From: DASUPK01 sp035456265
GTDB taxonomy: Bacteria > Actinomycetota > Thermoleophilia > Solirubrobacterales > 70-9
Direction: 5' to 3'
Assembly (NCBI GenBank): GCA_035456265.1
Contig: DATIDP010000033.1
Location: forward strand, 1 to 64,000
Length of the DNA stretch: 64,000 nucleotides
The stretch's first letter is position 1, and each line of letters begins with the position of its first letter. This document shows positions 1-8,893 of this stretch, one piece after another. Position numbers and translations under genes: made by a program. The notes under the pieces are model-generated. The model was not told the DNA's origin. It was given only the letters and a program-made list of their open reading frames with translations, and did not search any database.

Positions 1-1209
1 CGAGACCTGGCTGACGATGTGGAGAACGTGCGAGTAGGTCTCGACCACCATCAGCTCGTCCACGTTCACCGAGCCGTATTCGCAGACGCGCCCCAGGTCG
101 TTGCGGCCGAGATCGACCAGCATCACGTGCTCGGCACGCTCCTTGGGGTCCTGGAGCAGCCGCTCGGCCTGCCGGCGATCCTCCTCCTCGTCCCCGCCCC
201 GCGGATAGGTGCCCGCGATCGGCCGGGTCTCGACCCGACGCCCCGTGACCTTGACCAGCGGCTCGGGTGAGGCCCCGGCGATCTCGAAGTCGCCGAAGTC
301 CAGGAAATACATGTAGGGCGACGGATTCACCGTGCGGAGGCCGCGGTAGATGGAGAACGCCTCCACGGGCGTCTCCGCAGTGAAGCGCTGAGAGGGCACG
401 ACCTGGAAGGCGTCGCCCGCGTGGACGTACTCGATGATCCGGGAGACCGTTTGCTCGAACCGGTCGCGGGTCATGTTCGACTCGAAGCCAACATCAACCG
501 GCGGCTCCTTCGCTTCGCGTCCGGGGCCGCCGGAGGTCAGTGTCGGGACGGGCTCCCGCAGCCTGTCGCGAACCTCCCCGATCGCGTCGACGGCGCGCGC
601 GTAGGCCTGCTCGATCCCGCCGTCCTCCACGAACGCGTTCGCGATCAGCGTCACCTCGTGCCGCTGGTGGTCGAAGGCGACGAGCACGTCGGTGATCATC
701 AGCGCCATGTCGGGGAGGCCGACCGGGTCGGGGTTGGGCTCGCCGAGGGGCTCCACCGTCCGCACCAGGTCGTAGCCGAAGAAGCCGACCGCCCCGCCCG
801 CGAAAGGCGGCAGCTCATCGGGCTCGGCGATTTCGAAGCGGCCCAGGTATTCGGCCACGGCCGCGTACGGGTCGGGCGCATCCGTGATTCGGTCCGGCGG
901 GGCACCGGCGCCGGAGTCGAGGGCCGAGTCGCCGCCCCAGTCGGAGAGCTTCGCGTCGCTCCAGCGCAGGATCGACCGGGGGCGGAAGCCGAGGAACGAC
1001 CACCGGCCGAGCCGGCCCTGCTCCGCGGACTCGAGCAGGAAGGACGGGCCCTCGCCCCGCAGCTTGAGGAAGGCGCTCACGGGGGTCTCGAGGTCGTCCA
1101 CGAAGCGGTAGCGGACCGGGACCACGTTCGCGCTGCGCGCCAGCTCCCGAGCGCGATCCAGGTCCGGTTCGAGGCCGGGGAGGCTGGTCGCCGCGCCGAC
1201 CGCGGTCAT
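1..1209 (-). CDS. trpE: Anthranilate synthase component I, C-terminus cut by window edge
   Basis: Chorismate-binding subunit that makes anthranilate from chorismate, the first committed step of tryptophan synthesis. About 403 N-terminal residues are present and the frame runs off the left edge. The chorismate-binding domain is recognisable from the IAGASPEPLVKV and TRPIAGTYPRG segments, followed by a DLGRNDLGRV stretch. The N-terminal part (VPVRYRFVDDLETPVSAFLKL) is the usual TrpE start region. The ATG at 1209 overlaps the hisIE stop as ATGA, so the two are translationally coupled. Pairing with hisIE links two PRPP/chorismate-dependent amino-acid pathways. PabB is the main alternative, but length and N-terminal domain favour TrpE. 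Confidence 0.9.
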   Translation of the reverse strand, partial: MTAVGAATSLPGLEPDLDRARELARSANVVPVRYRFVDDLETPVSAFLKLRGEGPSFLLESAEQGRLGRWSFLGFRPRSILRWSDAKLSDWGGDSALDSGAGAPPDRITDAPDPYAAVAEYLGRFEIAEPDELPPFAGGAVGFFGYDLVRTVEPLGEPNPDPVGLPDMALMITDVLVAFDHQRHEVTLIANAFVEDGGIEQAYARAVDAIGEVRDRLREPVPTLTSGGPGREAKEPPVDVGFESNMTRDRFEQTVSRIIEYVHAGDAFQVVPSQRFTAETPVEAFSIYRGLRTVNPSPYMYFLDFGDFEIAGASPEPLVKVTGRRVETRPIAGTYPRGGDEEEDRRQAERLLQDPKERAEHVMLVDLGRNDLGRVCEYGSVNVDELMVVETYSHVLHIVSQVS

Positions 1210-1880
1210 CGGGACCGTCTTCGGCCGTTCAGGATCTGCAGCACCTCGGCCATCGACACCCCTCGCGAGAGCAGCAGGACCGCCAAGTGGTAGACGACGT
1301 CGGCGCCCTCCTCGGCGACCCGCTCCTCGGACTCGGCGCTCACCGCCTTCACCACCTCCGCCGCCTCCTCGCGGATCTTGTCGCCGGCGAGGCGCGAGTC
1401 CTCGAGCAGCTCGACCGTATAGCTGCCCTCGGGCCGGTTGCGCTGTCGGGACAGCAGCGTCCGCTCCAGGGTCGCGAGCGCCTCATACGGAAGCGGCGCC
1501 GGCTCGCCGGGGACCGAGGGCGCGTCGACGCCGGCGTCCGCCGTTCCCTCCAGGTCGCGGTAGAAGCAGGACCGCTCACCGGTGTGGCACGCGGGCCCCG
1601 CGGGCTCCACCAGGGCGACGAGGGCGTCGCCGTCGCAGTCGTAGCGGATCTGGCGAACCCGCTGGATGTTTCCGGAGGTCGCGCCCTTGTGCCAGATCTC
1701 CCGTCTGCTGCGGCTGTAGAGGTGGACCTCCCTGGTCTCCAGCGTGAGTTGCAGTGCCTCCTCGTTCATGTAGGCGACGGTCAGCACCTCGCCGGAGCGG
1801 GCGTCCTGCATCACGCACGGCACCAGGCCCCGCTCGTCGAAGCGGACCTTCGCGGCGTCTCTCGCGGTCTGGACGACCAT
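1206..1880 (-). CDS. hisIE: Bifunctional phosphoribosyl-AMP cyclohydrolase / phosphoribosyl-ATP pyrophosphatase
   Basis: Second and third steps of histidine synthesis in one 224-residue protein. The HisI half (about 1-110) shows WHKGATSGN, the metal-binding DCDGD and the ACHTGERSCFYR segment. The HisE half (about 128-215) shows the all-alpha pyrophosphatase signature REEAAEVVKA and EEGADVVYHLAVLL. Many actinobacteria keep hisI and hisE separate, so the fusion is worth noting. The start ATG at 1880 lies 50 bases after era, and the stop overlaps trpE by 4 bases. It is separated from other his genes, at least within this window. Confidence 0.95.
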   Translation of the reverse strand: MVVQTARDAAKVRFDERGLVPCVMQDARSGEVLTVAYMNEEALQLTLETREVHLYSRSRREIWHKGATSGNIQRVRQIRYDCDGDALVALVEPAGPACHTGERSCFYRDLEGTADAGVDAPSVPGEPAPLPYEALATLERTLLSRQRNRPEGSYTVELLEDSRLAGDKIREEAAEVVKAVSAESEERVAEEGADVVYHLAVLLLSRGVSMAEVLQILNGRRRSR

Positions 1881-1930
1881 CGCGCGATTGTACGAAGCCC
1901 CTGCTCGGACGCCTGAAGGCGCCGCTTCAG

Positions 1931-2824
1931 CTACTCGATGCCGAGCCTGTCGAGCAGGCTTGCGTCCTTGCGCCAGCGTCTGCGCACCCGCACCCGGAGA
2001 TCGAGGAAGACCTTGCTGCCGAGCTCCCGCTCCAGCTCCACGCGGGCGGCGGTGCCGATCTCCTTGATCTTGCTGCCGCCGGCTCCGATCAGGATGGCCT
2101 TCTGGGACTCGGCCTCGGCCCAGACGTGGGCACGCACCTCGACGACGCCGTCGTCGCGGTGGTTGACCTCGTCCACCTGGACCTCCACCGCGTGGGGTAG
2201 CTCGTCCCGGGTGCGGCGCAGCACCTGCTCCCGGATCAGCTCGGCGAGCAGAACTTCGCTCGGCAGGTCGGAGCGCTGCTCCGGAGGGAACATGAGGGGT
2301 CCCACGGGCACGAGCTCGACGAGCTTCTCGATCAGTGGCTCGAGGCCCGTGCCGGTGCGGGCGCTCACCGGGAAGATCTCGTCGATCCCCTCCAGCTCCG
2401 CGGTCTCCGCCAGCACCGCCGCCAGCTCCGCGTTGTTGATCCGGTCGATCTTGTTGACCGCGCAGACGACCGGGATCTCCGCGTCCACCTGGAGAAGCGG
2501 CTTCGCGATGAAGCGGTCGCCCGGGCCGATGCCCTGCTCGGCGTTGACGACGAAGAGAACCGCGTCGGATTCGGCGAGCTCGCGCTCGACGCGCCGCTGC
2601 ATGCGCTCGGTCAGGGCGTCGCGGGGACGCTGTACGCCGGGTAGGTCCGTGAGGACGAGCTGCCAGCCGGCGTCTGCGTCGGTGGCGACGCCGCGGATCG
2701 CTCGCCGGGTGGTCTGCGGGCGCTCGGAGACGATCGCCACTCGGGTACCGACGATCGCGTTGACCAGCGTCGACTTGCCGACGTTCGGCCGGCCCGCCAC
2801 CCCCACGAAGCCAGCCCTGGTCAC
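1931..2824 (-). CDS. era: GTPase Era
   Basis: Ribosome-assembly GTPase that binds 16S rRNA during 30S maturation. G1 is GRPNVGKS (residues 11-18), G3 is DLPG rather than the more common DTPG, and G4 is NKID. The C-terminal KH domain carries GAGGSKIKEIG near residue 228. Length (297 aa) is normal for the family. The GTG start overlaps the ybeY stop as GTGA, and the order phoH-ybeY-era is the classic conserved gene order. Co-transcription with the upstream chain is likely. Confidence 0.97.
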   Translation of the reverse strand: MTRAGFVGVAGRPNVGKSTLVNAIVGTRVAIVSERPQTTRRAIRGVATDADAGWQLVLTDLPGVQRPRDALTERMQRRVERELAESDAVLFVVNAEQGIGPGDRFIAKPLLQVDAEIPVVCAVNKIDRINNAELAAVLAETAELEGIDEIFPVSARTGTGLEPLIEKLVELVPVGPLMFPPEQRSDLPSEVLLAELIREQVLRRTRDELPHAVEVQVDEVNHRDDGVVEVRAHVWAEAESQKAILIGAGGSKIKEIGTAARVELERELGSKVFLDLRVRVRRRWRKDASLLDRLGIE

Positions 2825-3201
2825 CGCAGTGACTGCATGACCTTGGCCTGCAGCGCGAGCATTTCCCCGCTGTCGGTCTCGTGGTCGTAGCCGCAGAGGT
2901 GGAGCGTCCCGTGGACCGCGGCCTCGGTCACGTCCGTCGCCTTGGCCGGGCAGATGAAGACGTCGCCGAGCTCCCGAGGACCGGAGTCCTGCTGCTGGTC
3001 GTCGATCGGGAAGGCCAGGACGTCCGTCGCCTCGTCGACACCGCGGGCGGCGTAGTTGAGGGTACGCATCCGGCCCTCCCCGACGACCTCGACGCCGATG
3101 TGGCCGTCGCTGACTCCAGCCGCATGCAGCGCGGCCCCGACGGCTCGCCTGAGATCGCCCGGGACGTCCGAGAGGTCGATCTCAGCCGCCCCCGGAGTCA
3201 T
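2821..3201 (-). CDS. ybeY: Endoribonuclease YbeY
   Basis: Metal-dependent RNase for 16S rRNA 3'-end maturation and late 70S quality control. The zinc-binding signature HGTLHLCGYDH at residues 97-107 has all three histidines. The protein is short (126 aa) because family members often carry longer N-termini. The start lies 20 bases inside phoH and the end overlaps era by 4 bases, so the three genes are probably coupled. Confidence 0.95.
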   Translation of the reverse strand: MTPGAAEIDLSDVPGDLRRAVGAALHAAGVSDGHIGVEVVGEGRMRTLNYAARGVDEATDVLAFPIDDQQQDSGPRELGDVFICPAKATDVTEAAVHGTLHLCGYDHETDSGEMLALQAKVMQSLR

Positions 3202-4156
3202 CGGAGCGGGCGCGGCTACGGGTCTCCGCCTCCCCGTAAGCGGCGACGATCCGCTGGACGAGCTTGTGACGGACGACGTCCTCGCCCCCGAAGCGGATGA
3301 AGTTGATGTCCTCGACTCCGGTGAGGATGTCGCCCACCTCCACCAGGCCGGAGCGCGAGCCCTTCTCGAGGTCGATCTGCGTGATGTCGCCGGTGACGAC
3401 GAACTTGGAGCCGAAGCCGAGTCTCGTCAGGAACATCTTCATCTGCTCCGGGCTCGTGTTCTGCGCCTCGTCGAGGATCACGAACGAGGAGTTGAGGGAG
3501 CGGCCGCGCATGAACGCGAGGGGCGCCACCTCGATCGTGCCGCGCTCGAAGTAGGAGTTGACCCGCTCCGGGTCGAGCATGTCGTAGAGCGCGTCGAAGA
3601 GCGGCCGCAGGTATGGGTCGACCTTCGCCTGGATGTCTCCGGGAAGGAAGCCGAGCCTCTCGCCGGCCTCCACCGCGGGCCGGGTCAGGATCACGCGCTG
3701 CACGTCCCCGCGCGACAGCGCCGCGGCGGCCATCGCGACGGCCAGGAAGGTCTTGCCGGTGCCGGCGGGACCGATCCCGAAGGTGATGGTGTGCCTGCGG
3801 ATCGAGTCGACGTACTGCTTCTGGTTGACGGTCTTGGGAGCGATCCGCGTGTTGCGGTGCTGCCAGACGACGTCCTCGAGGATCTCGGCCGGGCTCTCGT
3901 GCTTGTCCAGCGCGCCGGTGACCGCCTCGATCGTCCCCGGGGCGATCTCGTGCCCCTGCTCGATCAGGTCGACCAGCTCGCCGACCACGGTCTCCGCCGT
4001 GCGGACGTCCCCGGCATCGCCGTCCAGGGTGAGGACGTTGCCGCGCAGGAAGAGGTCCACGTCGAGGTGGCCCTCGAGGGTCTTCAGGACGGCGTCCTCG
4101 GAGCCCGCAAGCTCCGCAGCGACGGTGTTGTCGATGGTCAGCTGCCTACGCGCCAA
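3182..4156 (-). CDS. phoH: PhoH-like ATPase
   Basis: Cytoplasmic P-loop ATPase/putative RNA helicase of the PhoH/YbeZ family, functionally tied to YbeY in RNA processing. Walker A is GPAGTGKT at residues 129-136 and Walker B is FVILDEAQN. An N-terminal KH-like segment (about 1-75) precedes the ATPase core, as in YbeZ. At 324 aa it matches the family. It overlaps yqeY by 11 bases and ybeY by 20 bases. Confidence 0.93.
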   Translation of the reverse strand: MARRQLTIDNTVAAELAGSEDAVLKTLEGHLDVDLFLRGNVLTLDGDAGDVRTAETVVGELVDLIEQGHEIAPGTIEAVTGALDKHESPAEILEDVVWQHRNTRIAPKTVNQKQYVDSIRRHTITFGIGPAGTGKTFLAVAMAAAALSRGDVQRVILTRPAVEAGERLGFLPGDIQAKVDPYLRPLFDALYDMLDPERVNSYFERGTIEVAPLAFMRGRSLNSSFVILDEAQNTSPEQMKMFLTRLGFGSKFVVTGDITQIDLEKGSRSGLVEVGDILTGVEDINFIRFGGEDVVRHKLVQRIVAAYGEAETRSRARSDDSGGG

Positions 4157-4577
4157 GCTTCTCGCGCACCGCCTGGCTGACGCGCTTGCCGTCGGCGCGG
4201 CCGCCCACCTTCGGCATCAGCACCTTCATCACCCCGCCCATGTCCTTCGGCTCGCTGGCGCCTGACTCCTCGATCGCGCCGGCGACCAGCTCGGAGAGCT
4301 CCTCGTCCGAGAGCTGCTCGGGCAGGTAACCCTCGATCAGCTTCGCCTCCGCCTCCTCGGTATCGGCCTGCTCGGTGCGGTCTCCCTCGCGGAGGGCCTC
4401 GGCCGCGTCGAGCCGCCGCTTGCGCTCGCGCTGCAGGGCGGCCACCTCGTCGCCCTTGCCCTCCTTCTCCTCGGCCTGGAGCGCGTTGACGAGCATGCGA
4501 AGCTGGCCGACCCGCTCGCGCTCGCCGGCCTTCATCGCGGTCTTCACGTCCTCCTGAACCTGCTCGAGGATGCTCAT
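4146..4577 (-). CDS. GatB/YqeY-domain protein
   Basis: YqeY-type helical protein related to the tail domain of the GatB amidotransferase subunit that contacts tRNA. Its cellular role is not settled. The 143 residues show the typical N-terminus MSILEQVQEDVKTAMKAGE and the C-terminal motif KDMGGVMKVLMPKVGGRADG. ATG at 4577 overlaps the upstream DUF1232 stop as ATGA. Neighbours phoH and murI suggest a housekeeping role; the sequence does not say more. Confidence 0.88.
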   Translation of the reverse strand: MSILEQVQEDVKTAMKAGERERVGQLRMLVNALQAEEKEGKGDEVAALQRERKRRLDAAEALREGDRTEQADTEEAEAKLIEGYLPEQLSDEELSELVAGAIEESGASEPKDMGGVMKVLMPKVGGRADGKRVSQAVREKLGA

Positions 4578-5092
4578 GGCTTAAGCGTAGTGCGCGGGGT
4601 GGCCGCCCCGTTCGTCTCAAGACCCGCTGCGCGAAGGACCAATGTGAGCGACGCCTGCGGCCCCGGCCAGGCCTCTCTGACGAGCCCGATCCCCCCGCCG
4701 CGCACCACGACGCGCAGGGCGAGGCCGAGCACGACCGCGTCGTCGAGCTGTCCGATGCCGGGCAGGAAGTCGGGGACGAGGTCGATCGGGAGCGCGAGAT
4801 AGCCCAGAACGACGAAGAGAACGGCGCGCCGCCGGCGGGACACTCGCTGGTCTCTCGCAAGACGTGACACGAGTACGACGGAGTCGGGGATGAAGCCGGC
4901 CAGGGCCCGTGCATCCTCGCGGCGGCCCGCCGCGATCAGGGCGGCGATGCCGATGAGATACGCACCGAGAACAATCAAGAGAACGCCCCAGGGCCAGAAA
5001 GGGACGTCCTCCGGCGTCAGCACCGCCACATTCAGAGTTGTGGGCAGTTTGCCGCCGCATACGGGGGCAAAGTGCCCGAAACTCGATCTCAC
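4574..5092 (-). CDS. DUF1232 (YkvA-type) membrane protein
   Basis: Small membrane protein with one N-terminal transmembrane helix (about 30-55) and a C-terminal DUF1232 domain recognised by GYLALPIDLVPDFLPGIGQLDD at about 97-118. The family occurs widely next to cell-envelope genes but has no agreed function. The GTG start at 5092 overlaps the murI stop as GTGA, which supports this start over later ones. The last 20 residues look unstructured. Confidence 0.8.
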   Translation of the reverse strand: MRSSFGHFAPVCGGKLPTTLNVAVLTPEDVPFWPWGVLLIVLGAYLIGIAALIAAGRREDARALAGFIPDSVVLVSRLARDQRVSRRRRAVLFVVLGYLALPIDLVPDFLPGIGQLDDAVVLGLALRVVVRGGGIGLVREAWPGPQASLTLVLRAAGLETNGAATPRTTLKP

Positions 5093-5913
5093 GGCAGGTC
5101 CACGCGCTCGACCTCGCCGAGGGGCATCTGCAGGAAGCGTGTCCCCAGCTCACGGAACGAAGCGGGATCTCCGGTGCAGATGAACCGGTACGTCCCCTCT
5201 TCGTCGCCGGTTCTCCCGAGCCCCGCCGCCGCAAGGACGCGCTCCGCCGTGGCCGCGATTGCGTGGCCCGCCGTGACCAGGCGGACCTCGCGGCCGAGGA
5301 CGCGCTGGAGCATGGGCCGGACCAGTGGATAGTGCGTGCAGCCGAGGATCACCGTGTCGACCTCGGCCCGCTTCAGCGGGGCGCAGTAGGAGCGCACCAT
5401 CTCGACGACGCTCTCCGAGAAGGGGAACCCGCGCTGGATCACGGCGGCGAGGTCCGGCGCCTCTACCTCGGTGACGGTCAGCGCGCGCTGCTGCGCGGCA
5501 AGCGCCCTCAGGTAGGCCCCGCTCTTGACGGTCGCCGGAGTGGCGAGAACGCCGACGTTGCCGTTGTCGGTGAGAGCCGCCGCGATCTCGGCCTCCGGCT
5601 CGATCACCGCCACGACCTCGACGCCCGCCTCGGCGGCGACCTCACGCGCCGCCTGCTGTCCGGCCGACGCCGCCGAGTTGCAGGCGATCACCAGCAGCTT
5701 CGCGCCGCGCTCGAGCAGATACTGGCTTACCTGCTGCACGTGGTCGCGGAGCTCGTCGGCCGTCCGAGCCCCGTACGGGAAGCGCGCGTCGTCGCCGAGA
5801 TAGACGTAGTCCTCCTCGGGCAGCGAGACCAGGCATTCGTGGAGCACCGTCAGGCCGCCCACCCCGGAGTCGAACATCGCGATCGGCAGGTCTGGCGTGA
5901 GCTCGGCCTCCAT
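5089..5913 (-). CDS. murI: Glutamate racemase
   Basis: Cofactor-independent racemase that makes D-glutamate for peptidoglycan. The DSGVGG substrate loop (residues 15-20) and both catalytic cysteines are visible: C78 in ACNSAAS and C192 in GCTHYP. At 274 aa it is standard length. Its ATG shares one base with the prmA stop (TGATG), and its stop overlaps the DUF1232 start, so it sits mid-operon. Confidence 0.97.
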   Translation of the reverse strand: MEAELTPDLPIAMFDSGVGGLTVLHECLVSLPEEDYVYLGDDARFPYGARTADELRDHVQQVSQYLLERGAKLLVIACNSAASAGQQAAREVAAEAGVEVVAVIEPEAEIAAALTDNGNVGVLATPATVKSGAYLRALAAQQRALTVTEVEAPDLAAVIQRGFPFSESVVEMVRSYCAPLKRAEVDTVILGCTHYPLVRPMLQRVLGREVRLVTAGHAIAATAERVLAAAGLGRTGDEEGTYRFICTGDPASFRELGTRFLQMPLGEVERVDLP

Positions 5914-6746
5914 CAGTCACCCCTCCCTCGCAGCAGAAGGAGGGCCCCCCACTCGTGCTCGGTGATCCGCCGGGCTTCTCGGAGGCCCAGCGGCGCGAAG
6001 GCGCCCGCCACCTCGTCCGTCTCGCTCTCCAGCATCCCGGAGCAGACCAGCGTAGAGGGCCGCTCCGCGCCGCCCTCCAGATGCCGGGCGCAGTCCAGGA
6101 GCAGATTGCCGGTCAGGTTGGCGACGATGGTCGGCGCGAGCGGCGGCGCCTGCTCGCGAACATCGATCCGCCCGAGGGCGAGATCGACCCCGTTCGCCTC
6201 GGCGTTCGCCTGAGCCGTCTCCAGCGATGCCTCCTCTCGGTCGCAGCCCGTCACTGGGCCCCAGCCGAGCTTGGCCGCCGCGATCGCCAGCACGCCCGAG
6301 CCCGTTCCCCAGTCGGCTATCCGCCCTGACGCCTCTCCCGCCTCCTCGAGGGCGATCAGCAGAGCGAGGCAGAGCCGGGTCGTCGGGTGGCCGCCGGTGC
6401 CGAAGGCGCGACCGGGATCGACGACGACATCGATCAGTCCGTCCTGCGGGTCCCACCACGACGGCCGAACGCCGATCCTGCCCGCCACCTCGATCGGTCG
6501 GTGAAAGTCCGCCCAGCGATCGGCCCAGTCGTCGGGGACCGAGGTGGTCGTCACGTCGACCAGCGCGCCGCCCGCCGCGGCCTGCAGTTCACCGAGCTCG
6601 GGAACCTCCCCCGGAGGGCCGTAGATCGCGAATTCGACCCAGCCGGGGCCGCGCTCCTCCTCGAGGCCGTTGGGAGCAAGCTCGAGCAGGTTCGCCATCA
6701 CCTGCTCCGCGTACTCGGGCTCGCAGCGGACCGCGAGACGAATCAT
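5913..6746 (-). CDS. prmA: Ribosomal protein L11 methyltransferase
   Basis: SAM-dependent trimethylation of ribosomal protein L11. The signature DPGRAFGTGGHPTTRLCL is present around residues 111-128, followed by the SAM-binding DWGTGSGVLAIAAAKLG. The downstream catalytic NLTGNLLL replaces the more usual NI(L/V)A motif. Its place after dnaJ is the widespread hrcA-dnaJ-prmA arrangement. The rsmE gene that often follows is absent here. The start overlaps dnaJ by 4 bases. Confidence 0.93.
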   Translation of the reverse strand: MIRLAVRCEPEYAEQVMANLLELAPNGLEEERGPGWVEFAIYGPPGEVPELGELQAAAGGALVDVTTTSVPDDWADRWADFHRPIEVAGRIGVRPSWWDPQDGLIDVVVDPGRAFGTGGHPTTRLCLALLIALEEAGEASGRIADWGTGSGVLAIAAAKLGWGPVTGCDREEASLETAQANAEANGVDLALGRIDVREQAPPLAPTIVANLTGNLLLDCARHLEGGAERPSTLVCSGMLESETDEVAGAFAPLGLREARRITEHEWGALLLLRGRGD

Positions 6747-7831
6747 CTACGTCGCGAGGGCTGCCGCTCACTGAGCGCCTCCGCCAGGCGCTCGGCCGCC
6801 TCCCGCTGCCCCGCGTCTAGATCCGTCGGCACAACCAGCTCGAAGACGACATGCTGATCGCCGCGGCGCCCACCGCGGAGCGGTGGCAGGCCCCTGCCGC
6901 TCAGCCGTTCGATGTCACCGTGCTGAGTCCCGGCCGGGACCTCGATCGCGAGCTCGCCCTCAAGCGTCGGCACGAACACCTCGCCGCCGACGATCGCCGT
7001 CGTGACCGGCACCTCGGCCCGCGCGATCAGCTCGGTTCCCTGCCGTGTGAAGCGCTCGTCCGGCTCGATCCGCACCTCGACGTACAGATCGCCCTCTCGC
7101 CCGGCGCCCGTGCCGGCATGGCCCGCTCCGGCGATTCGGATGCGCTGGCCGTCCTCGATGCCTGCCGGGATATCGACCTCCCAGGTGCGCATCTCGCTCA
7201 CCCGACCGGCGCCGCCGCAGCGCTCGCAGGGGGTCTCCGGGATCCGGCCATCCCCTCCGCAGCGGTTGCAGGGCATCGCCCGAACCACCTCGCCGAAGAT
7301 GCTGCGGCTCACCTCCTGCAGCTGGCCGGAGCCGCCGCATTTCGGGCAGGTCTCGATCGGCGTGCCCGGCTCGGCGCCGTTGCCCCGACAGCGCTCGCAG
7401 ACGCTGACGGCCTCGAAGGAGACCTCGTGCGTCTGGTCCTCGAGCACGTCCTCCAGGGCGATCTCGACAACCGCCCCGATGTCCGCGCCGGCTCCCGACT
7501 GGCGGCCGAAGCCTCCGAAGAGGGGATCGCCACCCCCGAAGATCGCATCGAAGATGTCCTGGAAGCTGCCGAATCCGGCCCCCGGTTGGAACCCGCCGCT
7601 GCGCAGTCCGTCGTGGCCGAAGCGGTCGTAGGTCTCGCGACGCTCCCGGTCGGAGAGCACCTCGTAGGCCTCGGCCGCCTCCTTGAACTTCTCCTCCGCC
7701 TCCGGATCGTGGGCGTTGACGTCCGGGTGCAGCTCGCGGGCGAGGCTGCGAAAGGCCTTCTTGATGTCGCCGTCCGAGGCGCCCCGGTCGACGCCCAGCA
7801 CCTCGTAGTAGTCGCGCTTCGCGGAAGCCAT
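6743..7831 (-). CDS. dnaJ: Chaperone DnaJ
   Basis: Hsp40 co-chaperone for DnaK. The N-terminal J domain has HPD at residues 35-37. A Gly/Phe-rich linker (GFQPGAGFGSFQDIFDAIFGGG) follows. Four CxxCxGxG zinc repeats lie between about residues 145 and 215, then the C-terminal substrate domains. At 362 aa it is a typical type I DnaJ. It follows hrcA by 9 bases, and dnaK/grpE are not in the window, so this is the hrcA-linked DnaJ copy. Confidence 0.97.
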   Translation of the reverse strand: MASAKRDYYEVLGVDRGASDGDIKKAFRSLARELHPDVNAHDPEAEEKFKEAAEAYEVLSDRERRETYDRFGHDGLRSGGFQPGAGFGSFQDIFDAIFGGGDPLFGGFGRQSGAGADIGAVVEIALEDVLEDQTHEVSFEAVSVCERCRGNGAEPGTPIETCPKCGGSGQLQEVSRSIFGEVVRAMPCNRCGGDGRIPETPCERCGGAGRVSEMRTWEVDIPAGIEDGQRIRIAGAGHAGTGAGREGDLYVEVRIEPDERFTRQGTELIARAEVPVTTAIVGGEVFVPTLEGELAIEVPAGTQHGDIERLSGRGLPPLRGGRRGDQHVVFELVVPTDLDAGQREAAERLAEALSERQPSRRR

Positions 7832-7840
7832 GGAGCGGTG

Positions 7841-8869
7841 CTACTCGTCGTAGACGGTCTCGAAGAAGCGGGAGAGCTCGCCCGCGGCGCCTCGCACGCT
7901 GGCGATCGCCATCGCGTAGTCCATCCGCAGCGGCCCGATGATCCCCACCGATCCGAGGTTCCGGTATCCGAGTCCGTAGTTGGCGCCCACGACGCTCACG
8001 GAGCGCAGCTCCGGAGCCGGGTTCTCGCCGCCGATCCAGACGAACACCGAGCGCCGGTCGATCGCCGTTCGGAGCGCCCGCAGGACGTTCACGCGGCGCT
8101 CGAGGGCCCGCATCAGATCGTCGGCGTGGGGCAGGTCGGCGAGGTGCTCCTCGGAGAGCAGCCGGGCGGCCCCGTCCACGTAGAGCGTGTCCTCGGCCGA
8201 CTCGTCGAGGTCCGTGAACGCGCTCGAGATCTCGGCCAGGAAGCCCCTCTCCATGTCGCCGAGCTCGGCGTCCCGCAGCCGGTCCACCGCCATCCGCGCC
8301 CCCAGCCCGAGGCCCGCGAGGCGCTCGTTCAGGTAGCTGGCGGCCCATTCCACCAGGCCGGGGTCGACCTCCTGCCCGAAGGTGAAGGCCCGCTTGGTGA
8401 CCCCCCCGTTGGAGGCGATCACCACGACCATCACCACGCGGGGCTGCAAGCGCAGCACCTCGATGCGGTGGATCGTGGCGGTGTGAAGCGGCGGCGCCGT
8501 GACCAGCGCCACCAGGTCGGTGACGTGCGAGAGCGCGGTGGTCGTCTCGCGGATCGCGACGTCGACCTCGCGGCGCATTCGCGAGAGGCCGAGGTCCTCC
8601 GAGGTCGGGCGCGGCAGCCGATCCTGCCGCTCGAGCAACTGCTCCACGTAGAAGCGGTAGCCGGTGTCGGTGGGGACACGGCCGGCGGAGGTATGGGGGT
8701 GGGTCAGAAAACCCTCGTTCTCGAGGGCGGCCAGCTCGGCGCGAACCGTGGAAGCGCTCCAGTCGATGTCCTGCCGGTTCGCGAGCGCGCGCGAGCCGAC
8801 CGGGCGCCCGTCATCGACGTAGCGCTCGACGACCAGCCTCAGGATTTGGCCCTGGCGTTCGCTCAGCAC
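7841..8869 (-). CDS. hrcA: Heat-inducible transcription repressor HrcA
   Basis: Represses groE/dnaK operons by binding CIRCE operators. The N-terminal winged helix (SERQGQILRLVVERYVDDG, then STVRAELAALENEGFL) is followed by the GAF-like dimerisation region, ending GPLRMDYAMAIASV. At 342 aa it is standard. The GTG start at 8869 is the best candidate. No CIRCE palindrome is evident upstream of this operon, so autoregulation through CIRCE is not supported here. Confidence 0.96.
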   Translation of the reverse strand: MLSERQGQILRLVVERYVDDGRPVGSRALANRQDIDWSASTVRAELAALENEGFLTHPHTSAGRVPTDTGYRFYVEQLLERQDRLPRPTSEDLGLSRMRREVDVAIRETTTALSHVTDLVALVTAPPLHTATIHRIEVLRLQPRVVMVVVIASNGGVTKRAFTFGQEVDPGLVEWAASYLNERLAGLGLGARMAVDRLRDAELGDMERGFLAEISSAFTDLDESAEDTLYVDGAARLLSEEHLADLPHADDLMRALERRVNVLRALRTAIDRRSVFVWIGGENPAPELRSVSVVGANYGLGYRNLGSVGIIGPLRMDYAMAIASVRGAAGELSRFFETVYDE

Positions 8870-8893
8870 AGCGTTAAGGATAGGAACGCGGCG

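Noticed and set aside
8870..8893. CIRCE operator for HrcA
   Set aside because: No TTAGCACTC-type inverted repeat is present here or before the upstream genes.
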